A stretch of 64,000 nt of DNA from Bradyrhizobium zhanjiangense (GCF_004114935.1 NZ_CP022221.1:4857001-4921000), one strand, 5' to 3'. Shown: positions 52,779-62,229, counted from the stretch's first letter. A program made the numbers and translations. The notes: a model not told the origin generated them from the sequence alone.

Positions 52779-53195
52779 TCATTCCCTGGACGTTGAGCCG
52801 GCAAGCATGGTCTGGCCCTCGTCCGGCGACCAGTCAGGGGCTAGGCGCCCGTTTCGATAAGCCTCGTCACCTGTGTGCTGCGTGAAGAGGACGGTGAACA
52901 TCGCAGCAGGGACGGCGAGATGGGTTTCGCAGGCCTCGGTCAGTCTGCGAGCGAACCGCGTCCGCTGATCGACGCTGCGTCCTGCCCTGACGTCCACCAT
53001 CGCGAGCGCCACCGTCTCAATCGGCGCGAAGCCTGTGCGATAAAGATTGTCGCACCCCAGCTCAACAAAGCCGATGTTCACTACGCCAGGCGGCGCCAGT
53101 AGTTCCTCGCAGTAGAGTTTGCCGATGACTTCAGCTGCCTTTCGCTTGGCTGCGGCTGGGTAATGTCCCGGAAGGTTCAACTGAACATAAGGCAT
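52779..53195 (-). CDS. Tautomerase-like protein
   Basis: A 138-residue protein beginning MPYVQLNLPGHY: after Met removal Pro1 would be the catalytic base of the tautomerase/4-OT superfamily. The body (IGKLYCEELLAPPGVVNIGFVELG and TRFARRLTEACETHLAVPAAMFTVLFTQ) contains two beta-alpha-beta units, the size of MIF/CHMI-type trimers. Start ATG 53195 has AGAGGGGG just upstream. An IclR-type palindrome lies 123 bp upstream (53318-53334). Confidence 0.8.
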   Translation of the reverse strand: MPYVQLNLPGHYPAAAKRKAAEVIGKLYCEELLAPPGVVNIGFVELGCDNLYRTGFAPIETVALAMVDVRAGRSVDQRTRFARRLTEACETHLAVPAAMFTVLFTQHTGDEAYRNGRLAPDWSPDEGQTMLAGSTSRE

Positions 53196-53317
53196 TGGTC
53201 CCCCTCTGCGCGCAGGTCCAGACGAGCATGATATGCAGTCAGCATGGCGCTGTGGCCAGCCTGCAGCTGATGGTACACGAAAGCGCGCTAACAGGAATTG
53301 TGCGAAAACACCCAATC

Positions 53318-53334
53318 TGTGCGCTATGCGCACA
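53318..53334. promoter_or_regulatory. IclR-type operator candidate 1
   Basis: TGTGCGC-TAT-GCGCACA is a perfect palindrome. Its core GTGCGCTATGCGCAC is the exact reverse complement of the core at 54578-54592 next to the iclR gene. It lies upstream of the tautomerase gene. Confidence 0.65.
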
Positions 53335-53754
53335 CTGCAAAAGCCAACGATGATTGTACCGACCATGCCGCCCGCATCATTGCGATCGACTCATCGCGCA
53401 GTGCGCTCGTCAATCTTGAACTCACAAGGCGAGAGATCAATGCAGCCCTGAATCCTTGCGCCGTTAGCCAGAGGTTTTGCCGAACTTGTTGGTACTCCTT
53501 CGGGGATGGGAGAACGCAGCAGGTGCGGTAGTTACGATGCAAGAGTGTTGGTGCGTCCTTTGTCGACCGTCTCACGAACCGAGCTCAACTGATTGGCGCG
53601 ATTAACTGGGTCTGCCGTGCAATTACGGAACTCTTGACGGCGACATGATCGATGATTTGAGCTTCGTGCGCACTATGCAGCGTCACGGCGTGTCCGCGGT
53701 TGGAAAATCAATTGCCCTTATCGGTGCCGGAGCCGTAGGACAGTCCAGCGCTTC
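53335..53754. other. Gene-free part of the tautomerase-iclR gap
   Basis: About 420 bp between the operator-like palindrome and the iclR stop, part of the 559-bp gap 53196-53754. No coding frame is supported here. A shorter GTGCGCACTATG near 53667 only partly resembles the palindrome. Confidence 0.45.
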
Positions 53755-54558
53755 CTACGGTAGCATCCCCGAAAGCTCGCCGGCCATCTTCTTCAGTTTG
53801 TTGACAAATTCTCCAGCCAATTTCTCCCTATTAGCGCGTGCGGAGCTGGTGCTTGCATTGAGCGTCGCGACGACAAAACCGGCCCGGTTTAACACCGGCA
53901 CCGAGACGCTGACCAGGTCATCCTCCAACTCTTGGTAATTGATGCAATAGCCCTTCACCTTGCTATCGGCGATGAGTGAAAGGATCTCGCGCTTCAGCAT
54001 GATCGTGTGTCGCGTGTGTCGGATGATCCTGGTGCGGGATAACAGACGCTCCACTTCCGCGCGCGGCTTGTAGGCGAGCAGCATTCGCCCGGACGCAGAG
54101 GAGAATGCCGGCAGCCGCATGCCCGTGGTGACCACATAAGAGAGGCGTCGGCCGGGAATGTCGGACCGCGCAACGAATACCACATCGGCCTCATCCAGGA
54201 CGGCGAGCGAGACCGTCTCGCCGATCGAACGAGCGAACTCATCCAGAAATGGCTGCAGGGAGGCGCCAAGACCGGCGGAGGACAGAAACGAGTAGGCGAG
54301 CCGGAGAACGCGTGTTGTCAGCTCGAAGCGACGCTCATGCAGGCGAGCGAAGCCAAGCTCCACCAGTGTAAGGAGGAGGCGACGTGCCACAGCCCGGTCC
54401 ATCCCGGTACGTTCGGCGACCTGCGCCAGCGTCATGGCCCTGTTCTCGGCGCCGAACGACTGGATAACCGTAAGTCCGCGCGCAAAAGCCGTTACGAAAT
54501 TCCGGTTCAGTTTCTCCTCCGCAATCGGCCGATGATACCTCTGTTTCGACGATGCCAA
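53755..54558 (-). CDS. IclR-family transcriptional regulator (PcaR/PobR-like)
   Basis: A 267-residue regulator. The winged HTH is in RAMTLAQVAERTGMDRAVARRLLLTLVELGFARL (about 40-73) and the IclR effector domain follows (SFLSSAGLGASLQPFLDEFARSIGETVSLAVLDEADVVFVAR...). The FARGLTVIQSFG start and the domain order resemble PcaR/PcaU/PobR, regulators of aromatic-acid degradation. TTG at 54558 is taken as start (GGAGA upstream); the next ATG would cut into the HTH. It is divergent from the FAD enzyme operon, with an operator-like palindrome between the starts. Confidence 0.92.
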   Translation of the reverse strand: MASSKQRYHRPIAEEKLNRNFVTAFARGLTVIQSFGAENRAMTLAQVAERTGMDRAVARRLLLTLVELGFARLHERRFELTTRVLRLAYSFLSSAGLGASLQPFLDEFARSIGETVSLAVLDEADVVFVARSDIPGRRLSYVVTTGMRLPAFSSASGRMLLAYKPRAEVERLLSRTRIIRHTRHTIMLKREILSLIADSKVKGYCINYQELEDDLVSVSVPVLNRAGFVVATLNASTSSARANREKLAGEFVNKLKKMAGELSGMLP

Positions 54559-54577
54559 CGATCAGATCTCCACCTGT

Positions 54578-54592
54578 GTGCGCATAGCGCAC
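54578..54592. promoter_or_regulatory. IclR-type operator candidate 2
   Basis: GTGCGC-ATA-GCGCAC, a perfect palindrome 20 bp upstream of the iclR start and about 110 bp upstream of the divergent FAD enzyme gene. Same core as candidate 1 in reverse orientation. Confidence 0.65.
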
Positions 54593-54700
54593 CGTTTAGC
54601 ACAAAAACGCACAGTTTGTCCTAGCGTCCAGTCTCGGCCTGCGCGCATAGTCCCGGTCAGAATACGGGGGCTGAATGCGCAAGCGAAGGGAAGGGACGCC

Positions 54701-56065
54701 ATGACGATCGGTAGCAGCGAGGTATTGCAAAGAGCCGGCCGGCTTTCCCCGGTCCGATCGGGCGATCATTTTGATATCGTGGTAGCCGGCGGGGGAGCTT
54801 CCGGTCTAATGGCGACGGTGTCTGCCGCCAGGCAGGGTGCACGCGTCTTGGTCGTGGAAACATCCGGCTGCTTCGGTGGCGCGGGCACAACATCGATGGT
54901 GGCGCAGTGGCTCGGCTTCTACAATGGCGAGACATGCGCCGTCGGCGGCCTGCCCATGGAATTCGCCGAGCGGGTGATCGCCCGGGGCGGATCTAACGGC
55001 TTTGAAAATTACGTGCTGGCGGAAGCCACCGTGCGTCCCCTTCACCTGAAGCGCCTTCCGTTCAATCCCGAAATCGCGAAGCTCGTAGCCGATGAGCTCG
55101 TCCTGGAGAGCGGAGCGTCTGCGTTGGTTCACGCCCGTATTTGCGGCGCCTCCCTAGGCGATGACCGCGTGACAGGGGTGCAGATCGAAACGTCGGGTGG
55201 ACGGCTCGATGTGGGTGCGAGTTGCTTTGTCGACGCAACCGGGGATGCGGTCGTTGCGCGCCACGCAGGAGCGCCCTTGACGGATGTGGAGACGGGCCGG
55301 CATCGCATGGGAATGAGCCTCGTCTTTCGATTGTCGCATGTCGATGTCGCTGGCTTTCGCGCTCTCTCAAGGCAGGAAAAGCGCGCGATCGCTCTTGAGG
55401 GCATGGCCGCAGGTGAGCTGTTCTGGGACGTCCTGTCGGTCTCGCCGGTAGGTACGTCTGACGCCATCTGCCTGATGAGCCATCTGGATGGGCTCGATAA
55501 TCTCGATCCCAACGATCTGACCAAGGCGGAGTTCATCGGACGCTATCAGGTCGGTCGCATCGCCGGCTTCCTCAAGCGGAGAATGCCGGGATTTGCAGCT
55601 TGCGAGCTGGCTGGAATTGCAAGCCATATCGGTGTGCGAGAAAGTGTTCGGCTCGTCGGCGACCATCTGCTTACGGAGCAGGATGTGGTCGATGCCACCC
55701 CATTTGAAGATGCGATAGCGCTGGGGTGCGGGCCTTTGGATATACATGAGGAGGACGGCAAGCTCCGGCTGTTCATGCCTGCGCAGCCATTCGAGATTCC
55801 CGCGCGCAGCATGACCTGCATTTCGGTCAAGAATCTCGTCGTCACTGGTCGCGCCATCTCGGCGACCCGGGAGGCGAATGGGGCGATCCGGCACCAAGCC
55901 ACGGCCATGGCGCTGGGCCAGGCCGCCGGCCACCTGGCGGCTCATGCCGGGGCGTACGACTGGGACGTGCGGGCGGTGCCGCACGGGAGTGTTCAGAAAA
56001 GTCTGACTGCAACAGGGGCCTTGCCGTCGCGTGGCCATCTGCCGGCGGCAACTGCAGTTAGCTGA
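54701..56065 (+). CDS. FAD-dependent oxidoreductase (FAD_oxidored family)
   Basis: A 454-residue flavoprotein. The Rossmann dinucleotide loop is VVAGGGASGLMATVSAARQGARVLVVE (about 27-53), and a second FAD-contacting region SCFVDATGDAVVARHAGAP lies near 170. The C-terminal TGRAISATREANGAIRHQATAMALGQAAGHLAA closes the FAD site. FAD_oxidored proteins include catabolic dehydrogenases and hydroxylase-like enzymes. ATG at 54701 with AGGGAAGGGA upstream. First gene of a three-gene operon controlled presumably by the divergent IclR protein. Confidence 0.88.
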   Translation: MTIGSSEVLQRAGRLSPVRSGDHFDIVVAGGGASGLMATVSAARQGARVLVVETSGCFGGAGTTSMVAQWLGFYNGETCAVGGLPMEFAERVIARGGSNGFENYVLAEATVRPLHLKRLPFNPEIAKLVADELVLESGASALVHARICGASLGDDRVTGVQIETSGGRLDVGASCFVDATGDAVVARHAGAPLTDVETGRHRMGMSLVFRLSHVDVAGFRALSRQEKRAIALEGMAAGELFWDVLSVSPVGTSDAICLMSHLDGLDNLDPNDLTKAEFIGRYQVGRIAGFLKRRMPGFAACELAGIASHIGVRESVRLVGDHLLTEQDVVDATPFEDAIALGCGPLDIHEEDGKLRLFMPAQPFEIPARSMTCISVKNLVVTGRAISATREANGAIRHQATAMALGQAAGHLAAHAGAYDWDVRAVPHGSVQKSLTATGALPSRGHLPAATAVS

Positions 56066-56069
56066 GCGG

Positions 56070-56900
56070 ATGATCGAGACCAGTACCATGCGCGCCCCTT
56101 TGCAATACAATCGTCGGACATGCCTCCCCGTGCTTGCCGCGACGGTCGCCGGCGCTCTCTCAGGCAAGGCTGTTGCCGCACCGGCATCCCGGAACACTTT
56201 CGCTCTCGTTCATGGCGCCTGGTTCGGTGGGTGGTGCTGGACCGGCGTTGCCGACTATCTCCGCTGCAGAGGTCATCGCGTGTTCACCCCAAGTCTCACC
56301 GGCCTTGGAGATCGCGCGCACCTGGCTGGCCACAGCGTCACGCTTTCGACCCACGTCGACGATGTTATCGATGTCATTGACGCCGAGGAACTGAAGGACG
56401 TCATCCTAGTCGCGCACAGCTATGCGGGCGTACCCTGCGCCATGGTGGCCGAGCGGATCAGCGACAGGATCCGGCAGCTTGTGTTCCTTGATTCGGTCCT
56501 GCCGGAGGATGGAAAGCCGCTGTCGACCCTGTCGTCGTCAAAAGTCTGGGAAGCGCGCATAGCGGCGGCTCGGGCCACCCCGGCGAACGCATTCCCACCA
56601 CCGCCGATCGTCGCATTCGGTGTGACCGACGCACTTCAGGTTGGTTGGCTTGAGAGGCAGTTGCGGCCACAGCCGATCGGCACGTACCTCGAAGCGTCCC
56701 ACTTGACCAAGCCGGTCGGGGCAGGCCTCGGCACGATTTATTTGAGTTGCGAAGCGCCGGCGATGGCGGCGATCGACCCGTTCCGGGCGCGTGCACGACA
56801 ACAACAGGGCTGGTGTTTCCAGGCCATCCCGTCGTCGCACGCCTGCATGGTGACCGCGCCGGAGCTGACCGGCGAGACGCTGGAGAGGCTCGCCCCATGA
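56070..56900 (+). CDS. Alpha/beta-fold hydrolase, esterase of the plant MES/HNL-like type, exported
   Basis: A 276-residue hydrolase. Residues 14-38 (NRRTCLPVLAATVAGALSGKAVAAP) form a twin-arginine-like signal. The core FALVHGAWFGGWCW, nucleophile VAHSYAG (Ser117), and a late His in SSHACM give the triad; the GAW.GGWCW wording is typical of the salicylate-esterase/hydroxynitrile-lyase branch. Start could also be ATG 56088. It follows the FAD gene after 4 bp and overlaps the MFS gene by 4 bp (ATGA at 56897). Confidence 0.88.
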   Translation: MIETSTMRAPLQYNRRTCLPVLAATVAGALSGKAVAAPASRNTFALVHGAWFGGWCWTGVADYLRCRGHRVFTPSLTGLGDRAHLAGHSVTLSTHVDDVIDVIDAEELKDVILVAHSYAGVPCAMVAERISDRIRQLVFLDSVLPEDGKPLSTLSSSKVWEARIAAARATPANAFPPPPIVAFGVTDALQVGWLERQLRPQPIGTYLEASHLTKPVGAGLGTIYLSCEAPAMAAIDPFRARARQQQGWCFQAIPSSHACMVTAPELTGETLERLAP

Positions 56901-58198
56901 ATGTCGCTGCGAACACGAGGCCGCGCCTTGCTCGAGACGAGGCGATGAGCGCATCTACGGGGCTCACGGATGCAGAAGCTGGCGCGTCAGCAACTGCCTC
57001 CGCCGAGCCGAAATCCTCCTACAGATGGGTAGTCCTTTCGGTCGTTTTTGCCGCTTTCCTGGTGACCTTCCTCGACCGGCTGGCATGGGCGAATGCCAAT
57101 CTCATGGCCAGCACATCACTGGACATTCCGATCGCAACACTTGGGCTATATGTGACGGCCTTCTACACCGGCTACGTGATCGCGAGCGGCCTTGCAGGCT
57201 TCGTAACCGACCGTATCGGGTCGCGACTGATGCTGTTTTTCGCGCTCGCGCCGCTTGCCGCGTGCACGTTTCTGTTCGGTTTGACCAGTTCATTTGCGAT
57301 GGGGCTCGTGTTGCAGGCCCTGATGGGCCTGTTCGCCGGCGCCGATTACGCGGCTTGCGTCAAGGTCGTGGCCGATTGGTTCGGCCGGACCGAGCGCGGC
57401 CGGGCGCTTGGTCTGTTTTCGACGGCGCCTTCGATCGGCGTCGCTGCCGCAAACGCGATCTTTCCGATGCTGCTGGGCGTCATTGGTTGGCGTGCGCTCT
57501 ATTGGGGCCTCGGTGGCGTCACTGTGCTCGTTGCCGTGATCTGCCTGTTCCTGTTGACTGACTTGGCGCCAGCGGGGGCCGGCGAGCGCAAGTTGCAGAC
57601 GCCGGATCAGGTGACCTGGCGCCGCGGATTTTTGGCACTGTGGACCGACAGGAACCTCGTCCTGATTGCATTTGCCGGCTTTGGCGCCAATTGGGGCACA
57701 TGGGGATTTGCGTTCTGGGCGACGGCGCTGATGATCCGCGGCTATCAGCTCAGTCCGGTGGACGCGGGCGTGATCGCCCTGATCTTTGGCATCGCGGCTG
57801 CAGTCTCAAAGCCCCTCTATGGACTCCTCTCGGACGTGCTGGGCGGCAAGCGCCGCAATCTCGTCATCTGCGACCTTCTAGCATTCGCCGCGATGCTGAT
57901 GGTGTTCGGTATGATGCACACGAAAAGCGGATTCCTGCTCGCTGCGCCGCTCCTTGGGTTGACTGCCGTGGTCTACAGCCCGCTGCTTGCCGCCATGATC
58001 ACCGAGAGGGTGGACATGCGGTTAACGGCGACCGCAACTGGCATGATCAATGCTCTCTGGCAGCTCGGAAGCGTGATCGTTCCAGGCGTTGTCGGCGTGG
58101 TGTTCGCCGCAACCGGCTCGTTTTTGGCGGCCTTTGCCATCCTTGCGGCTGGACCGCTCATCGGGACCTTGTGCATGTTTGCGGTCGACGAACGATGA
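56897..58198 (+). CDS. MFS transporter, phthalate/anion type
   Basis: A 433-residue major facilitator with twelve helices. GFVTDRIGSRLMLFF is the loop 2-3 motif, and DWFGRTERGRALGLFSTAPSIGVA is the helix 4-5 sequence of anion:cation symporters (ACS) that import aromatic or aliphatic acids. Its ATG overlaps the hydrolase stop. Probably brings in the pathway substrate or a hydrolysis product. Confidence 0.9.
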   Translation: MNVAANTRPRLARDEAMSASTGLTDAEAGASATASAEPKSSYRWVVLSVVFAAFLVTFLDRLAWANANLMASTSLDIPIATLGLYVTAFYTGYVIASGLAGFVTDRIGSRLMLFFALAPLAACTFLFGLTSSFAMGLVLQALMGLFAGADYAACVKVVADWFGRTERGRALGLFSTAPSIGVAAANAIFPMLLGVIGWRALYWGLGGVTVLVAVICLFLLTDLAPAGAGERKLQTPDQVTWRRGFLALWTDRNLVLIAFAGFGANWGTWGFAFWATALMIRGYQLSPVDAGVIALIFGIAAAVSKPLYGLLSDVLGGKRRNLVICDLLAFAAMLMVFGMMHTKSGFLLAAPLLGLTAVVYSPLLAAMITERVDMRLTATATGMINALWQLGSVIVPGVVGVVFAATGSFLAAFAILAAGPLIGTLCMFAVDER

Positions 58199-58312
58199 TC
58201 GGTACATTGTATTGACTGCAAAGGATAAGGCCGGGATCAGACGGGCAGGGCGCCTCTGCGGCGCAATCGACGTTCGACGGATCCGTATCAAACGGTCCTC
58301 TTCCTGGACGAC

Positions 58313-59020
58313 TCAATACGTTGCGCGCCCCCCGGAAAGATCGAAGACGGCGCCAGTCGAGAACGAGCACTCATCGGAGGCCAGCCACGCGACCAGCGCG
58401 GCAACCTCCTCGGGCCGACCGGCCCGTCCGAGCGGGATCTTGGCCAGCACGCCGCGATAGGCGTCTTCCGACATCTGCTTGACCAGATCGGTCGCGATCA
58501 CCGCGGGCGCAACCGCGTTGACCCGAATCTCGGTCTGCGCCAATTCCTTGCCGAGGGACTTCGTCAACGCGATCACGCCCGCTTTGGCCGCGGAATATCC
58601 GGTCATTCCGGCGTTGCCTTCCTTTCCGGCGATCGACGCCAGATTGACGATACGTCCGGCGTTCTGGCGCCGCATCGAGGCCACGGCGGCCTTGCAGCAG
58701 AGGAAGGTGCTGGTGAGGTTCACATCGAGCACGCGGCGCCATTCGGCGAGGCCATAATGTTCGATGTTGACCGTGGGACCGGTGATGCCGGCGGCATTGA
58801 CGAGGATGTCGATGCGGCCGAACCTTGCGATCAAGCGCGCCATCGCGTCGTTGACAGCGGCTTCGTCGGTGAGATCGATCCGCTCATCGGCACCATCGAC
58901 GACGTCCCAGACCATCACGGTCGCGCCGCCGGCGGAGAGGCGAGCGCGCACAGCTTGGCCGATGCCGCCCCACCCGCCGGGAATGACGGCGATGCGCCCC
59001 GCGAAATCGACACCGCTCAT
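58313..59020 (-). CDS. Short-chain dehydrogenase/reductase
   Basis: A 235-residue classical SDR. The cofactor loop is GGWGGIGQAV (variation of TGxxxGIG), NAAG follows, and the catalytic Ser, Tyr and Lys are in NLASIAG and GYSAAKAG. The ending FSTGAVFDLSGGRATY is typical. Overlaps the upstream TIM-barrel gene by 4 bp (59017-59020), last gene of the minus-strand catabolic operon. Likely oxidises or reduces an alcohol/ketone intermediate. Confidence 0.93.
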   Translation of the reverse strand: MSGVDFAGRIAVIPGGWGGIGQAVRARLSAGGATVMVWDVVDGADERIDLTDEAAVNDAMARLIARFGRIDILVNAAGITGPTVNIEHYGLAEWRRVLDVNLTSTFLCCKAAVASMRRQNAGRIVNLASIAGKEGNAGMTGYSAAKAGVIALTKSLGKELAQTEIRVNAVAPAVIATDLVKQMSEDAYRGVLAKIPLGRAGRPEEVAALVAWLASDECSFSTGAVFDLSGGRATY

Positions 59021-59847
59021 GCGCTTGCCTTCCTGTCTGTCGCGTTGGCGACAATTCTGCGGGCGGCGGCCAGTGCGCGCCGGCCCCATTCCTCGGCTCC
59101 GAGCTTGGGGAGCCACTCGTCGTTGGGAATTTCCAGGCTGAGCGGCAGATCGTCCGGCAACACCCGGACGATCCCGTCGAGATCGATGCCACCGTCGCCG
59201 GGGAGCAGCCGGGCGCAGCGGGCGGTGTGGATCAGCTCGGCGTCGGTGGCAGGAATGCCCGCGGGGGCATCGCAGAGCTGGGCGTAGCTCTGCAGATGGC
59301 GCGGCAGGCTTGCGATGTCGTCGAGCGTGGTGGCCGAGCGCGCGGCATGCAGCGCATCCACCAGCACGCGGCCATTCGGCTCACCTGCATTGGTCACGAT
59401 CCGCAGCGCGGCCTTTGCGTTCTTCACGGCCGTCCACGGCATGAATTCGAGATCGGCGGTGAGGCCGTAAGGCGCCGCTACCCGACAGAATTTCGCGAAC
59501 GATTCCGTCAGGCGCGTCTCGTTCGGATCGTCGCCGGCGACGAGGATCGCGCGCGCCTTCAATCTGCCCGCAGTTTCCAGGAACGGCGCGAAGTGATCGG
59601 GCGCGAAATCCGCGCCCAGCCGCGCGATCTCGACGTCGAACACCGGCACGCCGGTGTCGTCAATGCGACGGATGGTCTCGCGCAGAATGGCGGGATCCGT
59701 CGCCAGCGGCGAGAAGTCGCCGTCGGGGGCGGCGGGCGCGATGCGGATTCCGATCGCCTGGTAGCCGAGCTTTTGGGCGAGCACCAGCGCGTCGGGTGGC
59801 GCCATCGGTGCCGAGGTCAGATAGGCGAGCGAATAAATGTGTGGCAT
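59017..59847 (-). CDS. Xylose isomerase-like TIM-barrel protein
   Basis: A 276-residue AP-endonuclease-2/sugar-phosphate-isomerase family protein: MPHIYSLAYLTSAPMAPPDALVLAQKLGYQAIGIRI, FDVEIARLG, LTADLEFMPWTAVKNAKAALRI (metal-binding Glu in DLEFMPW), LVDALHAARSA, and LPLSLEIPNDEWL. Members act as isomerases, epimerases or dehydratases of sugar-like or cyclic polyol substrates. ATG at 59847. Overlaps SDR start; 10 bp after the NIPSNAP stop. Confidence 0.88.
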   Translation of the reverse strand: MPHIYSLAYLTSAPMAPPDALVLAQKLGYQAIGIRIAPAAPDGDFSPLATDPAILRETIRRIDDTGVPVFDVEIARLGADFAPDHFAPFLETAGRLKARAILVAGDDPNETRLTESFAKFCRVAAPYGLTADLEFMPWTAVKNAKAALRIVTNAGEPNGRVLVDALHAARSATTLDDIASLPRHLQSYAQLCDAPAGIPATDAELIHTARCARLLPGDGGIDLDGIVRVLPDDLPLSLEIPNDEWLPKLGAEEWGRRALAAARRIVANATDRKASA

Positions 59848-59857
59848 GCCCGTCGCC

Positions 59858-60472
59858 TCAAGCCAGCGGAGAGATCGCGGTCGGCAGCGCAATGATCGAG
59901 CGCATGTCGCCGGTCAGCCAATCGGGTCCGCCCTTCGGGGGCCACACGCCCTTGGCGACGGACTCGGCGCGCACCGCGGCGCGCGCATCCAGGCTCGCGA
60001 ACGGCCAGATATGGGTGAAGCGCGGCGCCCCGTCGAGCGCATACATGGCGATCGACAGCGGCGACAGCTTGATGCGCTCGGGTATTGCGGCTTCCCACGC
60101 CGCGATCGTCGGAGCGACACCGCCGTGCTTGAGGCGATATGTGCGGATCTCGTAGACGCTGCCATACTTGCCCGGCGCGAGCGGCGGCAGGAACGGAAAC
60201 GGCGCATAGGTATCGAAGCTCATCCCGGTGATGGCCTCGCCGGCTCCGAAGGGATTTGTCGTACGCAATGCACGCTCGCGCTCGGCGCGCCACGCCTCGT
60301 GATCGCTGAACGAGCGCAGCACCAGGAACTGGTTGAGATCGCCGATCTCGCTGACCCAGCAGCCGAGCAGCGTGCCATTAGCGCCCGGTGCGCTGACGTA
60401 GTCGCCGATGCCGGCCGCGGCCTTGGTCGCGGTGCCGAGTTTCACCGTCAGCGTTGCGATCTCGTAGAGCAT
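59858..60472 (-). CDS. NIPSNAP family protein, two domains
   Basis: A 204-residue protein with two NIPSNAP-like dimeric alpha/beta-barrel domains: MLYEIATLTVKLGTATKAAAGIGDY (1-100) and YGSVYEIRTYRLKHGGVAPTIAAWEAAIPERIKLSPLSIAMYALDGAPRFTHIWPFASLDAR (115-200). Start ATG at 60472, 16 bp after the upstream FAD enzyme stop. Function in catabolic operons is unknown; perhaps a small-molecule-binding or monooxygenase-like fold. Confidence 0.87.
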   Translation of the reverse strand: MLYEIATLTVKLGTATKAAAGIGDYVSAPGANGTLLGCWVSEIGDLNQFLVLRSFSDHEAWRAERERALRTTNPFGAGEAITGMSFDTYAPFPFLPPLAPGKYGSVYEIRTYRLKHGGVAPTIAAWEAAIPERIKLSPLSIAMYALDGAPRFTHIWPFASLDARAAVRAESVAKGVWPPKGGPDWLTGDMRSIIALPTAISPLA

Positions 60473-60488
60473 GTTCTTCTCCTTGCGG

Positions 60489-62216
60489 TCAGGCCGCGGC
60501 CGACCGGTTGTTCGCGAGTGGAATTCCGCCGGCATGGTGCGCGGCGATGTAGCCGAAGGTCATGGCTGGACCGAGCGTAATGCCGCCCGACGGATACCGC
60601 CCGGCCATGATGCTCGCCATGTCGTTGCCGACGGCATAGAGACCGTGGATCGGCGTGGCCTGCCCATCGAGCACGCGGCCATATTCGTCGGTGGCGAGGC
60701 CTGCGAAGGTCCCGAGGCTGCCGGCCACGATCTTCACCGCATAGAACGGACCGGATGTGATCGGAGCCACGCACGGGTTCGGCTGATGCGCTGCGTCGCC
60801 CTGCACGCAATTGTAGGGCGTGTCGCCGCGCCCGAAGGCGGGGTCTTCGCCGCGCGCTGCGAAGTGATTGTAGCGCTCGATCGTCGCTGTGAGCCCGTCG
60901 ACGGAAATCCCGCAGGCCTGCGCAAGCGCCGCAATGTTCGCGCCGCGCTTGAGATAGCCGTTGCGAAGCCAGGGCGCGACCGGGAAGGGTGGGGGACGTA
61001 CGCGGCCGAGACCGTAGCGCTTGAGGAATTTTGCATCGCAGATCGCCCAGGCCTCCGCGGGCATGCCCTTCGGCGTGGCGGCAAACAGCGCCTTCATCAT
61101 GTCGTGATAGGAGTCCGCCTCGTTGGCAAAGCGATTCCCGTCGCTGCGGACCATGATCAGCCCGGGTTTGGCGCGCTCGATCAGATGCGGAAAGTGACCG
61201 CGCGAGCCGTCGCGATGCGGCACCAGCGATACCGGCGCCCAGGCTCCGGCATCGGAGAGATCGGTTCGGACCCGCCCGCCGACGGCTTCGCCGAGGCGGA
61301 TGCCTTCGCCTGTGTTGCTCGCCGGCGCCGCCGACCAATGCTCGTTGCCGGTCGGCGCATGCGCAAATAGCGCAGCCTTCCGTTGCGTGTCGTGCGGAAA
61401 GCCGCCGCAGGCGAGTACCACGCCGCGGCGGGCGCGAATCTCGAGCGCTGCGCCGTCACGCTCGGCGCGGGCGCCCACAACGCGAGCCCCCTCCCGTAAC
61501 AGCGATTGCGCGGGCGTCGCCGGCATGATGCGGACGCCGAGGCTATCGGCGGATTTCAGCAGCCGTGCCACCAGGGCATTGCCGTTGACGAGATGCATGC
61601 CGCGACCGAAGCGCAGCATGTCGAGCATGTGCCGCGCCAGCCGGCGGGCGACGTGGAAGAACGATGTCGGCGACGAGCGGGCGTTGAGGAAGTGCCTGAG
61701 ATCGGCACCTGAGGCGATGCCCATTCCGAATGGGGCCACTTCATCCAGAGGCGGCTTGAGATCGCGGATACGCGGGCCGAGCTCGCGACCGTCGATCGGC
61801 GCGGCGCAGACCGAGCGGCCGCCGGTCACCGCACCCGGGCTCTTGCCGTGAAAATCCGGAATCTGATTGCCGTCAATGAAGGCGAGATGGGTCTCGCGCT
61901 GGAAGAACTCGACCATGCGCGGGCCCTGCTCGAGGAACATCTCGACCCGGCTCGTGTCATAGCCGTCGGCGAGTTCGTGCCGCAGATAGAGTTTCGGCTG
62001 CTCGGGGGGCTCGACGATCCCGGCGGCCTTCGCCAGCGGATTGCGCGGAATCCACATCCAGCCGCCCGACCAGGCCGTAGTGCCGCCAAGCTGCGCTTCC
62101 TTCTCGATCAGGATCACGTCGAGACCGAGCGAGGCGCCGGTGACCGCCGACGCCAGGCCGCCCGCGCCCGAGCCGATGACGAGCAGATCGCAGTCGAGAT
62201 TATGGTCGCCGGTCAA
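60489..62216 (-). CDS. FAD-dependent dehydrogenase, KstD/fumarate-reductase-flavoprotein type
   Basis: A 575-residue flavoprotein of the FAD_binding_2 family. FAD loop LVIGSGAGGLASAVTGASLGLDVILIEKEAQLGGTTAWSGGWMWIP is at the N terminus, GNDMASIMAGRYPSGGITLGPAMTFGYIAA at the C terminus, as in 3-ketosteroid-delta-1-dehydrogenases. The start is TTG at 62216 because GGAGG lies six bases upstream; GTG 62240 would overlap the previous gene. Clearly paralogous to the next gene (62230-63954). Probable alpha,beta-dehydrogenation of a cyclic ketone, by inference. Confidence 0.88.
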   Translation of the reverse strand: MTGDHNLDCDLLVIGSGAGGLASAVTGASLGLDVILIEKEAQLGGTTAWSGGWMWIPRNPLAKAAGIVEPPEQPKLYLRHELADGYDTSRVEMFLEQGPRMVEFFQRETHLAFIDGNQIPDFHGKSPGAVTGGRSVCAAPIDGRELGPRIRDLKPPLDEVAPFGMGIASGADLRHFLNARSSPTSFFHVARRLARHMLDMLRFGRGMHLVNGNALVARLLKSADSLGVRIMPATPAQSLLREGARVVGARAERDGAALEIRARRGVVLACGGFPHDTQRKAALFAHAPTGNEHWSAAPASNTGEGIRLGEAVGGRVRTDLSDAGAWAPVSLVPHRDGSRGHFPHLIERAKPGLIMVRSDGNRFANEADSYHDMMKALFAATPKGMPAEAWAICDAKFLKRYGLGRVRPPPFPVAPWLRNGYLKRGANIAALAQACGISVDGLTATIERYNHFAARGEDPAFGRGDTPYNCVQGDAAHQPNPCVAPITSGPFYAVKIVAGSLGTFAGLATDEYGRVLDGQATPIHGLYAVGNDMASIMAGRYPSGGITLGPAMTFGYIAAHHAGGIPLANNRSAAA

Positions 62217-62229
62217 ATCAGCCTCCGGA

